Assembly (NCBI GenBank): GCA_028277105.1
Contig: JANQHO010000062.1
Location: 1 to 35,535 of the forward strand
Length of the DNA stretch: 35,535 nt
Source: Owenweeksia sp.
Lineage (GTDB): Bacteria > Bacteroidota > Bacteroidia > Flavobacteriales > Schleiferiaceae
Direction: 5' to 3'
A program made the position numbers and the translations under genes. Under the pieces are notes generated by a model. It saw only the letters and a program-made list of their open reading frames with translations. It made no database searches and was not told the origin of the DNA. Positions 7,941 through 16,024 of this stretch are shown here, piece by piece (the stretch's first letter is position 1; each line of letters begins with the position of its first letter).

Positions 7941-9082
7941 AAGACGAAAAAGCCATTCGCAATGTATTGAAAAACATATTGTCTGACGAAGACAAGAGCT
8001 TTGAAATAGGCGAAGCAGAAGACGGCAAACAGGCTGTAAAAGAACTAGCTGACAAGGATTATGATCTGGTTTTATGTGATATTAAGATGCCCGGTATGGA
8101 TGGCATAGAAGTATTGGAACACATCCGGGAAAACTACCCTGATACAGCGGTGGTCATGATCTCGGGACACGGAGATATAGATACAGCGGTGGAAAGTATG
8201 CGCAAAGGAGCTTATGATTACATCTCCAAGCCCCCTGATCTCAACCGCTTGTTGAGTACGGTGCGGAATACCCTGGATCGCAATAAGTTGGTTCAGGAAA
8301 ATAAAACCCTTAAGAAAAAGATCAGCAAAAACTTTGAAATGGTGGGAGAAAGTAAAGCGCTCTCCCATATTAAAGATATCATTGAAAAAGTAGCTCCCAC
8401 TGATGCCAGGGTTTTGATTACCGGACCTAACGGAACAGGAAAAGAGCTGGTAGCCCACTGGATCCATCAAAAAAGCGAACGCAGCAGTGCTCCCATGATC
8501 GAAGTGAACTGTGCTGCCATTCCCTCCGAGCTCATAGAAAGTGAACTTTTCGGGCATAAAAAAGGCGCCTTTACCTCAGCGGTAAAAGACCGGAAAGGAA
8601 AATTTGAACTGGCCAATAACGGAACCCTGTTTCTCGATGAAATTGGAGATATGAGTCTGAGTGCCCAGGCCAAAGTACTACGTGCCTTACAGGAAGGAAA
8701 AATCACCCCGGTAGGTGGTGATAAAGAAATAAAGGTTAATGTACGCGTATTAGCAGCAACTAATAAAAACCTCAGCGAAGAAATAAAAGAAGGAAAATTC
8801 AGGGAAGACCTCTATCACCGCCTTAGCGTGATCGTCATCAAAGTTCCGGCCCTGAACGACCGCAAAGAAGATATCCCGGCCCTGACTGAATTCTTTGCCC
8901 AAAAAATAGCAGAAGAACAAGGAACTGTCGTGAAAAAATTCTCAAATGAGGCCATCGAAGAGCTGCAAAAGATCGATTGGACCGGCAATATCCGCGAGCT
9001 GCGCAATGTAATAGAACGTCTTATTATTCTCGGGGGAAAAGAAGTGAACCGCAATGATGTAATTGCTTTTGCCAGCAAATAA
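7919..9082 (+). CDS. Sigma-54 type response regulator (REC-AAA+), no DNA-binding domain
   Basis: An N-terminal receiver domain (residues 1-120) has D9/E10, phosphoacceptor D54, S83 and K106. A sigma-54 interaction AAA+ domain follows (about 140-387): Walker A GPNGTGKE (170-177), Walker B-like FLDEIGD, and the sensor region ATNKNL. The sigma-54 contact loop reads GAFTSA (217-222) instead of GAFTGA. The protein ends at RNVIERLIILGGKEVNRNDVIAFASK and therefore lacks the Fis-type helix-turn-helix of NtrC. It may activate from solution or act at many promoters. No cognate sensor kinase is in the window. It overlaps the Ppx/GppA gene by 22 bases and is the last gene of the operon. Confidence 0.92.
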   Translation: MARILIVEDEKAIRNVLKNILSDEDKSFEIGEAEDGKQAVKELADKDYDLVLCDIKMPGMDGIEVLEHIRENYPDTAVVMISGHGDIDTAVESMRKGAYDYISKPPDLNRLLSTVRNTLDRNKLVQENKTLKKKISKNFEMVGESKALSHIKDIIEKVAPTDARVLITGPNGTGKELVAHWIHQKSERSSAPMIEVNCAAIPSELIESELFGHKKGAFTSAVKDRKGKFELANNGTLFLDEIGDMSLSAQAKVLRALQEGKITPVGGDKEIKVNVRVLAATNKNLSEEIKEGKFREDLYHRLSVIVIKVPALNDRKEDIPALTEFFAQKIAEEQGTVVKKFSNEAIEELQKIDWTGNIRELRNVIERLIILGGKEVNRNDVIAFASK

Positions 9083-9173
9083 AACGGTTTCTAATTCTTT
9101 ATTCAAAAATTGTTTTTCTGCCTGTCGCTAGTATAAAGCGATTTATTATATTTAGAAAATTAATACATTTTGA

Positions 9174-9407
9174 ATGCAAGTACCTCACTTTTTATTAGCT
9201 GACAATACTGATCTGCCTGATGAGGTCTTTATCGTTCACACTCAGTATCCCCGCTTCATTTGGAGTGTAAATCATGACGAACTGGAATGGCTCGATGAAC
9301 TGGAAGGCGAAGAAGAGGATCTGGTAAATGAAATTGCCGACTTACTGGATTGTGCCGAGGCTTTTTACGAACGTGAAATGAAACGTCACGAAGCTGAATT
9401 AATCTGA
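9174..9407 (+). CDS. Small acidic conserved hypothetical protein
   Basis: This is a 77-residue protein starting at ATG 9174. It is rich in Asp/Glu (for example DELEWLDELEGEEEDLVNEIADLLD at about 35-59) and the C-terminal half is probably helical. There is no signal peptide or TM helix, and no domain I can name. The composition and the position 30 bases before a MATE exporter suggest a real short gene rather than a shadow: no other long frame covers this stretch. Function unknown. Confidence 0.72.
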   Translation: MQVPHFLLADNTDLPDEVFIVHTQYPRFIWSVNHDELEWLDELEGEEEDLVNEIADLLDCAEAFYEREMKRHEAELI

Positions 9408-9437
9408 TTATTTTCGCGGGGCTAATTCTGCCCTATC

Positions 9438-10772
9438 TTGACTACTGCTGAACATTATCGCAAAAATTTTCAATTGGCCTGGCCTGTTATGTTAGGACAG
9501 TTTGGTCATGTTGCCGTAAGCCTAGCCGATAGTATTATGGTGGGAAGGTTAGGTACCAATCCTTTGGCAGCTGGGGCTTTTGGTAATTCCATTTTCATTG
9601 TTCCTATGGTGTTCGGGCTTGGGATGGCTTATGGGCTTACTACTCCTATAGCCAATGCCGATGGCGAGGGGAACCCTGATAAAGCCGCCAATTTCTTGCG
9701 GCATGGCCTGGTAGTCAATCTTATTACAGCCTTATTCATTTTTATCGGTATCCTGATCTTTTCCAATTTCATCAGCCATTTAGGGCAGGAAAAAGAAGTA
9801 GAGCGACTGGCAACCCCTTACTTATTTATTATTACCAGTAGTATTTTTCCCCTGATGCTTTTTATGACCTTTAAGCAATTTGCCGAGGGTTTATCAGATA
9901 CCCGTTTTGCAATGCTGGCCTCTATCGGAGCCAATGCTATTAATATTTCCCTGAATTATTTACTGATCTACGGAAACTGGGGTTTCCCCCGCCTGGGTTT
10001 GAACGGAGCCGCTTATGCCACCCTTATTGCCCGCTGCATTATGGCTTTGGCAATGTATCTCTATGTTTTTAAAGGGAAAAAATTTTCCGTTTACACAGCC
10101 ATTCTTTCTAATACGAAATGGATGAAAAGTCATTTTAAAAAACTGCTCAACCTGGGTATTCCCAGTGGCCTGCAGTCCATCTTCGAAGTATCTGCTTTTG
10201 CGGCCGCTGCTATCCTTATGGGGCAGATCAGTGCTGAAGCCCTGGCTGCTCATCAGATCGCCATCAGCCTGGCAGCTTTGAGCTACATGGCAGCTACCGG
10301 TATAGCAGCCGCTGCTACCGTAAGGGTGGGAAACCAACTGGGCAGAAGGGACATAAAATCCTTGCGTAAAGCAGGTCATACCTGCTTTATAATGACCCTG
10401 GCATTCATGTTTATTTGCGGTATTATCTTCTTGGTCGGAAGAAATACGTTTCCGGCTTTTTATACCACTGACGATTTTGTACAGTCGCTAGCCGCACAGC
10501 TATTAATCGTAGCCGTACTTTTCCAGCTTTCCGATGGCTTACAAGTGGTAGCATTGGGCGCCCTAAGAGGAATGTCGGAAGTGAAGATACCTACCTTGAT
10601 CACCTTTTTTTCCTACTGGGTAATAGGTTTAACAGGAGCTTACCTCTTGGGTATTAGATGGGGAATAGGGCCTATGGGAGTTTGGTACGGTTTAGCAGCC
10701 GGGCTTACCGTGGCAGCTCTTCTTCTGTACTGGCGCTTTGAATGGAAAACCAAAAGGATATTACATGAGTAA
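9438..10772 (+). CDS. MATE family efflux transporter
   Basis: This 444-residue integral membrane protein has about 12 TM helices in two homologous halves, the MATE fold. The N-terminal half contains AWPVMLGQFGHVAVSLADSIMVGRLG, a typical MATE helix-1 region, and the second half begins near LNLGIPSGLQSIFEVSAFA (about residues 235-253). MATE proteins expel drugs or metabolites in exchange for H+ or Na+. The start is TTG at 9438, because the next in-frame start would cut helix 1. The stop overlaps the bioY start by 8 bases, so the two are co-transcribed. Confidence 0.93.
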   Translation: MTTAEHYRKNFQLAWPVMLGQFGHVAVSLADSIMVGRLGTNPLAAGAFGNSIFIVPMVFGLGMAYGLTTPIANADGEGNPDKAANFLRHGLVVNLITALFIFIGILIFSNFISHLGQEKEVERLATPYLFIITSSIFPLMLFMTFKQFAEGLSDTRFAMLASIGANAINISLNYLLIYGNWGFPRLGLNGAAYATLIARCIMALAMYLYVFKGKKFSVYTAILSNTKWMKSHFKKLLNLGIPSGLQSIFEVSAFAAAAILMGQISAEALAAHQIAISLAALSYMAATGIAAAATVRVGNQLGRRDIKSLRKAGHTCFIMTLAFMFICGIIFLVGRNTFPAFYTTDDFVQSLAAQLLIVAVLFQLSDGLQVVALGALRGMSEVKIPTLITFFSYWVIGLTGAYLLGIRWGIGPMGVWYGLAAGLTVAALLLYWRFEWKTKRILHE

Positions 10773-11301
10773 ATTTAACTGGAAGTATTTCATTGTCTCT
10801 CTTTTATTGCTGGCTCTACTGGGCCCTGTCAAATTTTCCCTGGGGGATGTACCCATAACCCTGCAAACTTTCATACTATTTACAACCGCAGCCGTTTTTG
10901 GAAAACAAACTGGTCTCTACGCTACTTTTACCTACTTGATCTTAGGTGCTTTTGGTTTGCCTGTTTTTGGAGGTTATACTTCTGGTTGGGAAAAATTCAT
11001 TGGCTCTACAGCCGGTTTTTTATGGGCCTTCCCTTTCATAGCTTATTATGTAGGTTGGGAAGCCGAAAAAAGGCCCCTCACCTTTTACCATTTCACCGGT
11101 ATTTTCCTCAAGGCACATTTTATACTACTGATACCCGGCTTCATTGTACTATATCTCAGTTTAGAAGGAATAAGGCTCTGGGATACTTTTATAAGACTAG
11201 TACCCGGCTTGTTTCTTAAATCGCTGGCGGGAGGATTTATTTCAGTTTTTCTCATAAAAAAACTTCCGGCCAAACAGACGGAAGTTCCTATCAATAATTA
11301 A
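10765..11301 (+). CDS. bioY: Biotin transporter BioY (ECF S component)
   Basis: BioY is the substrate-binding membrane subunit of the energy-coupling-factor biotin transporter. The 178-residue protein has about six TM helices. Family motifs include GDVPITLQTFILFTTAAVFG (about residues 27-46) and the glycine-rich LILGAFGLPVFGGYTSG. ATG 10765 (MSKFNWKYF) is preferred over the GTG/ATG-like codons upstream because it overlaps the MATE stop by 8 bases and directly precedes helix 1. No EcfAT genes are nearby. Solitary BioY or a shared ECF module is possible. Its 3' end contains a terminator acting on the opposite strand. Confidence 0.9.
   Translation: MSKFNWKYFIVSLLLLALLGPVKFSLGDVPITLQTFILFTTAAVFGKQTGLYATFTYLILGAFGLPVFGGYTSGWEKFIGSTAGFLWAFPFIAYYVGWEAEKRPLTFYHFTGIFLKAHFILLIPGFIVLYLSLEGIRLWDTFIRLVPGLFLKSLAGGFISVFLIKKLPAKQTEVPINN
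11256..11286 (-). terminator. Minus-strand terminator inside the bioY 3' end
   Basis: A perfect 8-bp inverted repeat, AACTTCCG (11261-11268) and CGGAAGTT (11279-11286), has an A run on the plus strand before it (11256-11262). Read on the minus strand this is a hairpin followed by seven T, about 30 bases after the cupredoxin stop. It is encoded within the last codons of bioY (…KKLPAKQTEVP). Confidence 0.8.
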
Positions 11302-11316
11302 TTCTCTCAATCTTGT

Positions 11317-11850
11317 CTACTGTACCAGTAGAATACCTTTCATGGCTGTATGCCCCGGATAGGTGCAGATAAACTGGTAAGTACCGGCTTCTGTCGGAGC
11401 AGTAAATTCCAATTCCACCGTTTCACCGGGATTGGCCAACCCCGTGGCTGCAATTATTTTATCGTTTTCCGGCACATAGCCTTTATCCGGACCAGCCTCC
11501 AATCCTGCCTGACTTACTTCAACTTGAGCACCTACCGTTATAAAAACTGCATTGTGGATCATAGCTTCACTGGAAGCTTCATTGATCAAGGTCAGTTTTA
11601 CTTTAGCTCCGGCAGGAACCGTTAAGCGTTTGGGTTCGTACTGCATATCCGTCATGGTTTCACCTGTAGTGGTAAGAGTTAGGCTTACCTCTTTAGGCTC
11701 AGAAGTTTCCGGAGCTTCCTGCGTCACAGTTTCCTTTTGCTCAGTTTTTGGATTCTCCTTCTTCGCCTTGTCGGTGGTATTTTCCTGTCCTCCGCCTCCG
11801 CATGATACCATCAATAAAGCGGTAAATACTGCTAACACTATACGTTTCAT
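11317..11850 (-). CDS. Azurin/plastocyanin-like cupredoxin lipoprotein
   Basis: A 177-residue exported type-1 copper protein. The signal peptide MKRIVLAVFTALLMVSC ends in a lipobox, making Cys17 the likely lipidated residue. A low-complexity linker rich in K/E/T/P (about residues 20-55) precedes the cupredoxin domain. The copper ligands are visible: His99 (MIHNAVF), Cys162, His167 and Met170 (FICTYPGHTAMKG). Such proteins carry electrons in the periplasm or outer envelope. It is convergent with bioY with a 15-base gap and has its own promoter on the minus strand upstream. Confidence 0.92.
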   Translation of the reverse strand: MKRIVLAVFTALLMVSCGGGGQENTTDKAKKENPKTEQKETVTQEAPETSEPKEVSLTLTTTGETMTDMQYEPKRLTVPAGAKVKLTLINEASSEAMIHNAVFITVGAQVEVSQAGLEAGPDKGYVPENDKIIAATGLANPGETVELEFTAPTEAGTYQFICTYPGHTAMKGILLVQ

Positions 11851-11887
11851 TGTCTTTTTGATTTATTAGATTCGTTAATTTATAAAC

Positions 11888-11895
11888 CAAATCTA
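11888..11895 (-). promoter_or_regulatory. -7 box of the cupredoxin gene
   Basis: On the minus strand TAGATTTG matches TAnnTTTG exactly and lies 37 bases before the ATG at 11850. No clear -33 TTG was found at the right distance. The 57-base gap is shared with the divergent glycosyltransferase. Confidence 0.45.
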
Positions 11896-11907
11896 TAACT
11901 TAAAGTT

Positions 11908-12999
11908 TTGTCTTCCAGCCATTCTTTAAAGATTCTTTTCATTTCCCGCTCTACCCTGTACCATCAGCCAGGCGGAGATACCATTCAGGTGGAACAAACT
12001 GCTCATTATCTCAGGCAATTGGGCTGTACCGTAGATATTTACACTTCCGGTCCCAAACCTGCTTCTAAAGGCTACGATCTGATTCATTTTTTCAATCTGA
12101 TCCGTCCTTTTGATGTGCTGCCTTTCCTGAAGCAAGGGCATCCCCCTTTGTTTACCAGTTCCATTTACATCGATTATTCTTCGGCCATTGGTTATAGTGG
12201 AACGCTACAGCGTTTTTTTTATCTGCTTTTCGGAAAGCATAACGTGGAACTTGCTAAAGCCAAAGCACGCTGGCTGAAAGGCAAAGACCGCTTTCCCGGA
12301 TTTGCTTATTTGTTGAGAGGGCATAAAAAAAGTATCGAATTATTGCTGCGAAAGAGCAAAGCGGTACTGGCCGCCAGTGAAGCGGAACTTACTTTGATCC
12401 GCAAAGATTTTAAAGCAAACTTCAGAGGAGAAAAAATTAGCCTGGGCACCGAGCACATCGGGGAGTTTAATGTCGGAGAGAAACAGCCTAAGTATCTGCT
12501 ATGTGCGTCCCGTATAGAAGCCGTTAAAAATCAGTTGAACCTGATAAGGGCTGTCAAAAACCGGGATTACGAACTTACCCTGGCCGGAAAGCCTGCAGCT
12601 AACCAGCCGGATTATTATCGTCAATGTAAAGCCGAAGCCGGCTCCAAAGTATTTTTCCCGGGCCAAATCAGCCAGGATCAGCTTAAAGCGGAATACGCCA
12701 AAGCCAAAGTTCACGCTTTACCGAGTTTTTTTGAAACCACTGGTCTGTCATCCCTGGAAGCTCTGTTAGCAGGCTGCCAGATCGTAATAAGTGATACTGC
12801 TATCCAAAGGGAGATTTTTGGTAGCAAAGCCCAATATTGTCAGCCTGATAATCCAGAGAATATATTCTCAGCTATTGAAGAAGCAGCCGGAAAAGATGAA
12901 AATCACAGCAAATGGGTCAAAGAAAATTTTAGTTGGCGAAAAAGTGCTGAAAAAATTTTGAATCTTTACCGTGAGTTCCTCACCAACAACCAAACATGA
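11908..12999 (+). CDS. GT4-type glycosyltransferase
   Basis: A 363-residue GT-B fold glycosyltransferase. The N-terminal Rossmann part starts KILFISRSTLYHQPGGDTIQVEQTA, with the acceptor-side glycine motif. The C-terminal half has the donor-binding pattern LPSFFETTGLSSLEALLAG, containing the E-x7-E motif of retaining GT4 enzymes. It probably adds a sugar to a surface glycan on the cytoplasmic face of the membrane. The start is TTG at 11908, since no ATG lies between the upstream stop and the conserved region. It overlaps the next glycosyltransferase gene by 4 bases (ATGA). Confidence 0.88.
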   Translation: MSSSHSLKILFISRSTLYHQPGGDTIQVEQTAHYLRQLGCTVDIYTSGPKPASKGYDLIHFFNLIRPFDVLPFLKQGHPPLFTSSIYIDYSSAIGYSGTLQRFFYLLFGKHNVELAKAKARWLKGKDRFPGFAYLLRGHKKSIELLLRKSKAVLAASEAELTLIRKDFKANFRGEKISLGTEHIGEFNVGEKQPKYLLCASRIEAVKNQLNLIRAVKNRDYELTLAGKPAANQPDYYRQCKAEAGSKVFFPGQISQDQLKAEYAKAKVHALPSFFETTGLSSLEALLAGCQIVISDTAIQREIFGSKAQYCQPDNPENIFSAIEEAAGKDENHSKWVKENFSWRKSAEKILNLYREFLTNNQT

Positions 13000-14093
13000 A
13001 GATCGGCATTATAGGAACACGCGGTATTCCTAATTATTACGGTGGTTTTGAAGAATGCGCCCAACAACTAGCAGTGCGTTGGGTAAAAAAAGGCCACGAA
13101 GTATTAGTATACAATTCACACCGCCACCCATATCAGCAAAAAGAATTTGAGGGGGTGGAACTCATTCATAAATACGATGCTGAGCACCGCATAGGCACAG
13201 CCGGTCAGTTCATTTATGATTTCAACACCATTTATGATACCCGCTGGCGGAATTTTGACATCATATTGCAAATGGGGTATACCTCCAGTAGTGTTTGGAG
13301 TTGGTTACTACCCAAGGGCCCGGCCATTATAACGAATATGGATGGATTGGAATGGAAACGCAGCAAATACTCAAGGGAGGTTCAAAGCTTCCTGAAGAAG
13401 GCCGAAAAGTGGGCGGTAGACGCTAGCAATCTATTAATAGCTGATGCAGAAGCTATGAAAGACTACCTTAATGAAAAATACAAAGCCCAGATCATTTACA
13501 TTCCTTACGGTGCCGATGTTTTCAAGGAGGCTGATGAATCGGTTTTGGAGAATTACAATGTCAGCCAGGGAAACTACAACCTTATTGTGGCCCGTTTGGA
13601 GCCGGAAAACAACATTGAGACTATTCTAAAAGGAGTACAAAAAAGCCAGAGTGAACGCGTTACCCTGGTAGTAGGGAATCACGAGACCCGCTACGGGGAG
13701 TACCTCAAATCTACCTTCCGCGACAGCCGTATCCGCTTCGTAAAAGGCACTTATAAAAAAAACAAAATTCTAAGCCTCCGCTATTATGCCCACCTTTACT
13801 TTCACGGACATTCTGTGGGTGGCACCAATCCTTCATTGCTGGAGGCTATGGGTTGTAAATGTATGATCTGTGCCCACGACAATGTTTTTAACCGTGAAGT
13901 ATTGGGCGATGACGGTAATTACTTTTTGGATGAAAACGATGTGGTAAATGCATTGGAATTGTTGGAAAAAAATGAAATCCAGGAAGAAAAGATCAGGAAC
14001 AACCTGGAAAAGCTGCTTAACAAATACAATTGGGATTCTGTAGCCGACCAGTATGAATTGACTTTTGAACAGGCGCTGGTGTTGAGAAAATAG
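12996..14093 (+). CDS. Glycosyltransferase with DUF1972 domain (rhamnosyltransferase-like)
   Basis: 365 residues. The N-terminus IGIIGTRGIPNYYGGFEECAQQLA is diagnostic of DUF1972 glycosyltransferases, many of which are annotated as rhamnosyl- or other hexosyltransferases in O-antigen and exopolysaccharide loci. The C-terminal GT1/GT4 part contains YFHGHSVGGTNPSLLEAMGC. The acceptor and sugar cannot be told by eye. It overlaps the preceding glycosyltransferase by 4 bases and is convergent, with a 3-base gap, to the phosphotransferase gene. Confidence 0.9.
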   Translation: MKIGIIGTRGIPNYYGGFEECAQQLAVRWVKKGHEVLVYNSHRHPYQQKEFEGVELIHKYDAEHRIGTAGQFIYDFNTIYDTRWRNFDIILQMGYTSSSVWSWLLPKGPAIITNMDGLEWKRSKYSREVQSFLKKAEKWAVDASNLLIADAEAMKDYLNEKYKAQIIYIPYGADVFKEADESVLENYNVSQGNYNLIVARLEPENNIETILKGVQKSQSERVTLVVGNHETRYGEYLKSTFRDSRIRFVKGTYKKNKILSLRYYAHLYFHGHSVGGTNPSLLEAMGCKCMICAHDNVFNREVLGDDGNYFLDENDVVNALELLEKNEIQEEKIRNNLEKLLNKYNWDSVADQYELTFEQALVLRK

Positions 14094-14117
14094 GATTTAA
14101 ATCCTTTTGTTTTTTTC
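14093..14117. terminator. Weak terminator-like palindrome between convergent genes
   Basis: The palindrome GGATTTAAATCC (14093-14104) spans the 3-base gap between two convergent stops and is followed on the plus strand by a T-rich run (TTTTGTTTTTTT). The stem can only form about 4 pairs, so it is at best a weak terminator for the plus-strand glycosyltransferases. Confidence 0.3.
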
Positions 14118-15488
14118 AGTTCTGCTCAGTATTTGCCATATCGTATCGAGTACAATCTTTACGTCCAGCAAAACCGACCAGTTCTCGATGTAATACACAT
14201 CGGTCTCCACCCTCTTTTTCATCTGATCCAAGTCGTGTTCTCCGCTCAAACCAGAAACCTGGGAAAGTCCGGTTATACCAGGTTTTACCCAATGACGTAA
14301 CATGTATTGATCGATGATCTCCCGGTAAGTTTCCGTATGGCTGATCATATGTGGTCGTGGTCCTACTACCGACATTTCTCCTTTTAGCACATTGACGAAC
14401 TGCGGCAGTTCATCCAAATGGTATTGGCGTATAAAGCGGCCAAAAGGAGTAATGCGTTTATCCCCTGCCCTGGCTTGTTCCTGATCGGCCTTGTTATTAA
14501 CCTGCATACTGCGGAGCTTATAGATATAGAAGTCATCATCCGCCAAACCGGTACGCTTTTGCCGGAAGAACACCGGGCCTTTACCAGAAAGGGCCACGCC
14601 TAATATCAACAAAGGCATTAGCCAGGGATATACGAGTATGATAACCAGCAGCGACAAAGCCACATCTCCTGTTCTTTTGATAAGACGGTTATGAACGTAT
14701 TCCAGCGGTTCTTTGCGCAATTGTAGTACGGGTACATCCTGGTAAAAATCTATGTGCAGGTTGCGCGAATGCTTCAATCCCAGATCGGGTATAATACGGA
14801 AGCGAATGAGATATTCATCAGCCAGGCGAAACCATTGGAACAATCGCTCGTCACCGGAGGGATAGGCACAATAAAGCTCGTCCACCGGGTTTTGTTGGAG
14901 ATAAGTTTTAAGTTGCTGCTCACTTCCATCAAGGGCTATGCCTTCTACTGGTTCATCCGAAAAATAAGCTTCTACCTTAAGCCCGAATTCCGGGCGCTCA
15001 TTAACTGTTTTATAAAAATTTAGTAGCCCGTTACCAGAGCCTACCAGTACTACTTTACGAAAATTGTGACCCCTTCTGCGGTAAAAGCGCAACAAGCGCA
15101 AAAAGAAGAAATGCCAGGGCAATACCGTAACTAAAAAAGAAGTATAGAAATAAACCAGAAAGAGGCGGGAATACTCGTCTTTTTGCAAGCTTACCAGAAA
15201 GAGCAACAAAATAAAAAGGTGCAGGAAATAAACGTTGAGTGTTTTAAGGGTGGCTTTGCGGGGCTCCAGGGTAGTACCCATTTGATAAGTTCGGAACAAA
15301 AGGGTAAGGAACAACCAACTGAGGTTAAAGAATACGATCAGTTGAACGTAGTAATCGTAATACTCGGTTTGCCGCAGCCTTATCTCGTCAAAGCGCAAAG
15401 CCCCGGCCAAGAGAAAACAGGCATTGAGCAACAGCAGATCTCCGGCAACAATAACAAACTGGAAAAAGCGGGCGTAGCGCGATTGCAT
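14097..15488 (-). CDS. Undecaprenyl-phosphate sugar phosphotransferase (WcaJ/WbaP-like)
   Basis: This 463-residue polyisoprenyl-phosphate hexose-1-phosphate transferase starts glycan repeat-unit assembly by loading a sugar phosphate onto undecaprenyl phosphate. About four N-terminal TM helices (residues 8-120) precede a central nucleotide-binding-like domain (KVVLVGSGNGLLNFY). The C-terminal bacterial sugar transferase domain starts with KRTGDVALSLLVIILVYPWLM. It contains FRQKRTGLADDDFYIYKLRSM, the conserved DELPQFVNVLKGEMSVVGPRP, and GITGLSQVSG. ATG 15488 lies 5 bases after an exact TATATTTG box. A decayed copy of its first 26 codons is found at 20356-20436. Confidence 0.93.
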   Translation of the reverse strand: MQSRYARFFQFVIVAGDLLLLNACFLLAGALRFDEIRLRQTEYYDYYVQLIVFFNLSWLFLTLLFRTYQMGTTLEPRKATLKTLNVYFLHLFILLLFLVSLQKDEYSRLFLVYFYTSFLVTVLPWHFFFLRLLRFYRRRGHNFRKVVLVGSGNGLLNFYKTVNERPEFGLKVEAYFSDEPVEGIALDGSEQQLKTYLQQNPVDELYCAYPSGDERLFQWFRLADEYLIRFRIIPDLGLKHSRNLHIDFYQDVPVLQLRKEPLEYVHNRLIKRTGDVALSLLVIILVYPWLMPLLILGVALSGKGPVFFRQKRTGLADDDFYIYKLRSMQVNNKADQEQARAGDKRITPFGRFIRQYHLDELPQFVNVLKGEMSVVGPRPHMISHTETYREIIDQYMLRHWVKPGITGLSQVSGLSGEHDLDQMKKRVETDVYYIENWSVLLDVKIVLDTIWQILSRTEKNKRI

Positions 15489-15493
15489 GGAGC

Positions 15494-15501
15494 CAAATAT
15501 A
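15494..15501 (-). promoter_or_regulatory. -7 box of the phosphotransferase gene
   Basis: On the minus strand TATATTTG (15501 down to 15494) matches the Bacteroidota -7 consensus exactly and ends 5 bases before the ATG. The mRNA would be leaderless or nearly so. Confidence 0.5.
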
Positions 15502-15581
15502 AGGGATGGGAAGGTAAATTAATTATTGGTCTTATCCAGGTAAGTCCGTATTTACAGATTAGAAAAAAACACTGAAAACCA

Positions 15582-15589
15582 TAAATTTG
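15582..15589 (+). promoter_or_regulatory. -7 box of the DCC-family gene
   Basis: TAAATTTG matches TAnnTTTG exactly, 24 bases before the ATG at 15614. A -33 TTG is not evident. Confidence 0.45.
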
Positions 15590-15613
15590 TAACAAGAATC
15601 CTATACTGAGACT

Positions 15614-16024
15614 ATGAATAATGGCCAAGCAAATAGATATATTATTTTTGATAGCAATTGCCTGTTGTGCAACAGTTTTATTCGAAAAATCCTCAAGCAA
15701 AACCGCACTATTACAATTGTGGCTTCTAAAAGTAGTATGGGTATTTCTTTAGCCAAAGAATTTGGCATAGATATCCATACGCTTAATGAATCCATCTACT
15801 TAATAGATAAAGAATACGTTTATTCTAAGTTAGAAGCGATAAGAAGAATATACTATTTAATGGGGGGGCGTTTCATTGTATATTCAAATTTACTGAAGCT
15901 AATTCCCCTTCCATTAAAAGAGAAGACTTATGACTTGATAGCTAAGAACAGGTACTTCATCTCCCAATATTCCAATTGTCAGCTATTATCACCAGAAGAA
16001 AGAGAGAAGGTGATAATTAAATGA
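15614..16024 (+). CDS. DCC-family thiol-disulfide oxidoreductase (DUF393)
   Basis: A 136-residue member of the DCC family, named for its Asp-x-x-Cys-x-x-Cys motif. Here it reads DSNCLLC, with D13, C16 and C19, directly after beta-strand YIIF. The fold is predicted to be thioredoxin-like. No signal peptide is seen. DCC genes often sit next to HTTM/SdpB-type membrane proteins, and an SdpB-like gene lies about 1.7 kb away in the convergent operon. A role in the redox state of that system is inference. A run of seven G at 15862-15868 lies within the frame. The 3' end overlaps the hydrolase gene on the other strand by 8 bases. Confidence 0.85.
   Translation: MNNGQANRYIIFDSNCLLCNSFIRKILKQNRTITIVASKSSMGISLAKEFGIDIHTLNESIYLIDKEYVYSKLEAIRRIYYLMGGRFIVYSNLLKLIPLPLKEKTYDLIAKNRYFISQYSNCQLLSPEEREKVIIK

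Noticed and set aside
8072..8557. Minus-strand open frame of 161 residues opposite the response regulator.
   Set aside because: The plus-strand frame has complete REC and AAA+ motifs over this stretch; the antisense frame shows no domain.
15862..15868. Run of seven G inside the DCC gene, a possible phase-variation tract.
   Set aside because: It is short, sits in coding sequence for MGGR without disturbing the frame, and no second tract or alternative frame suggests switching.
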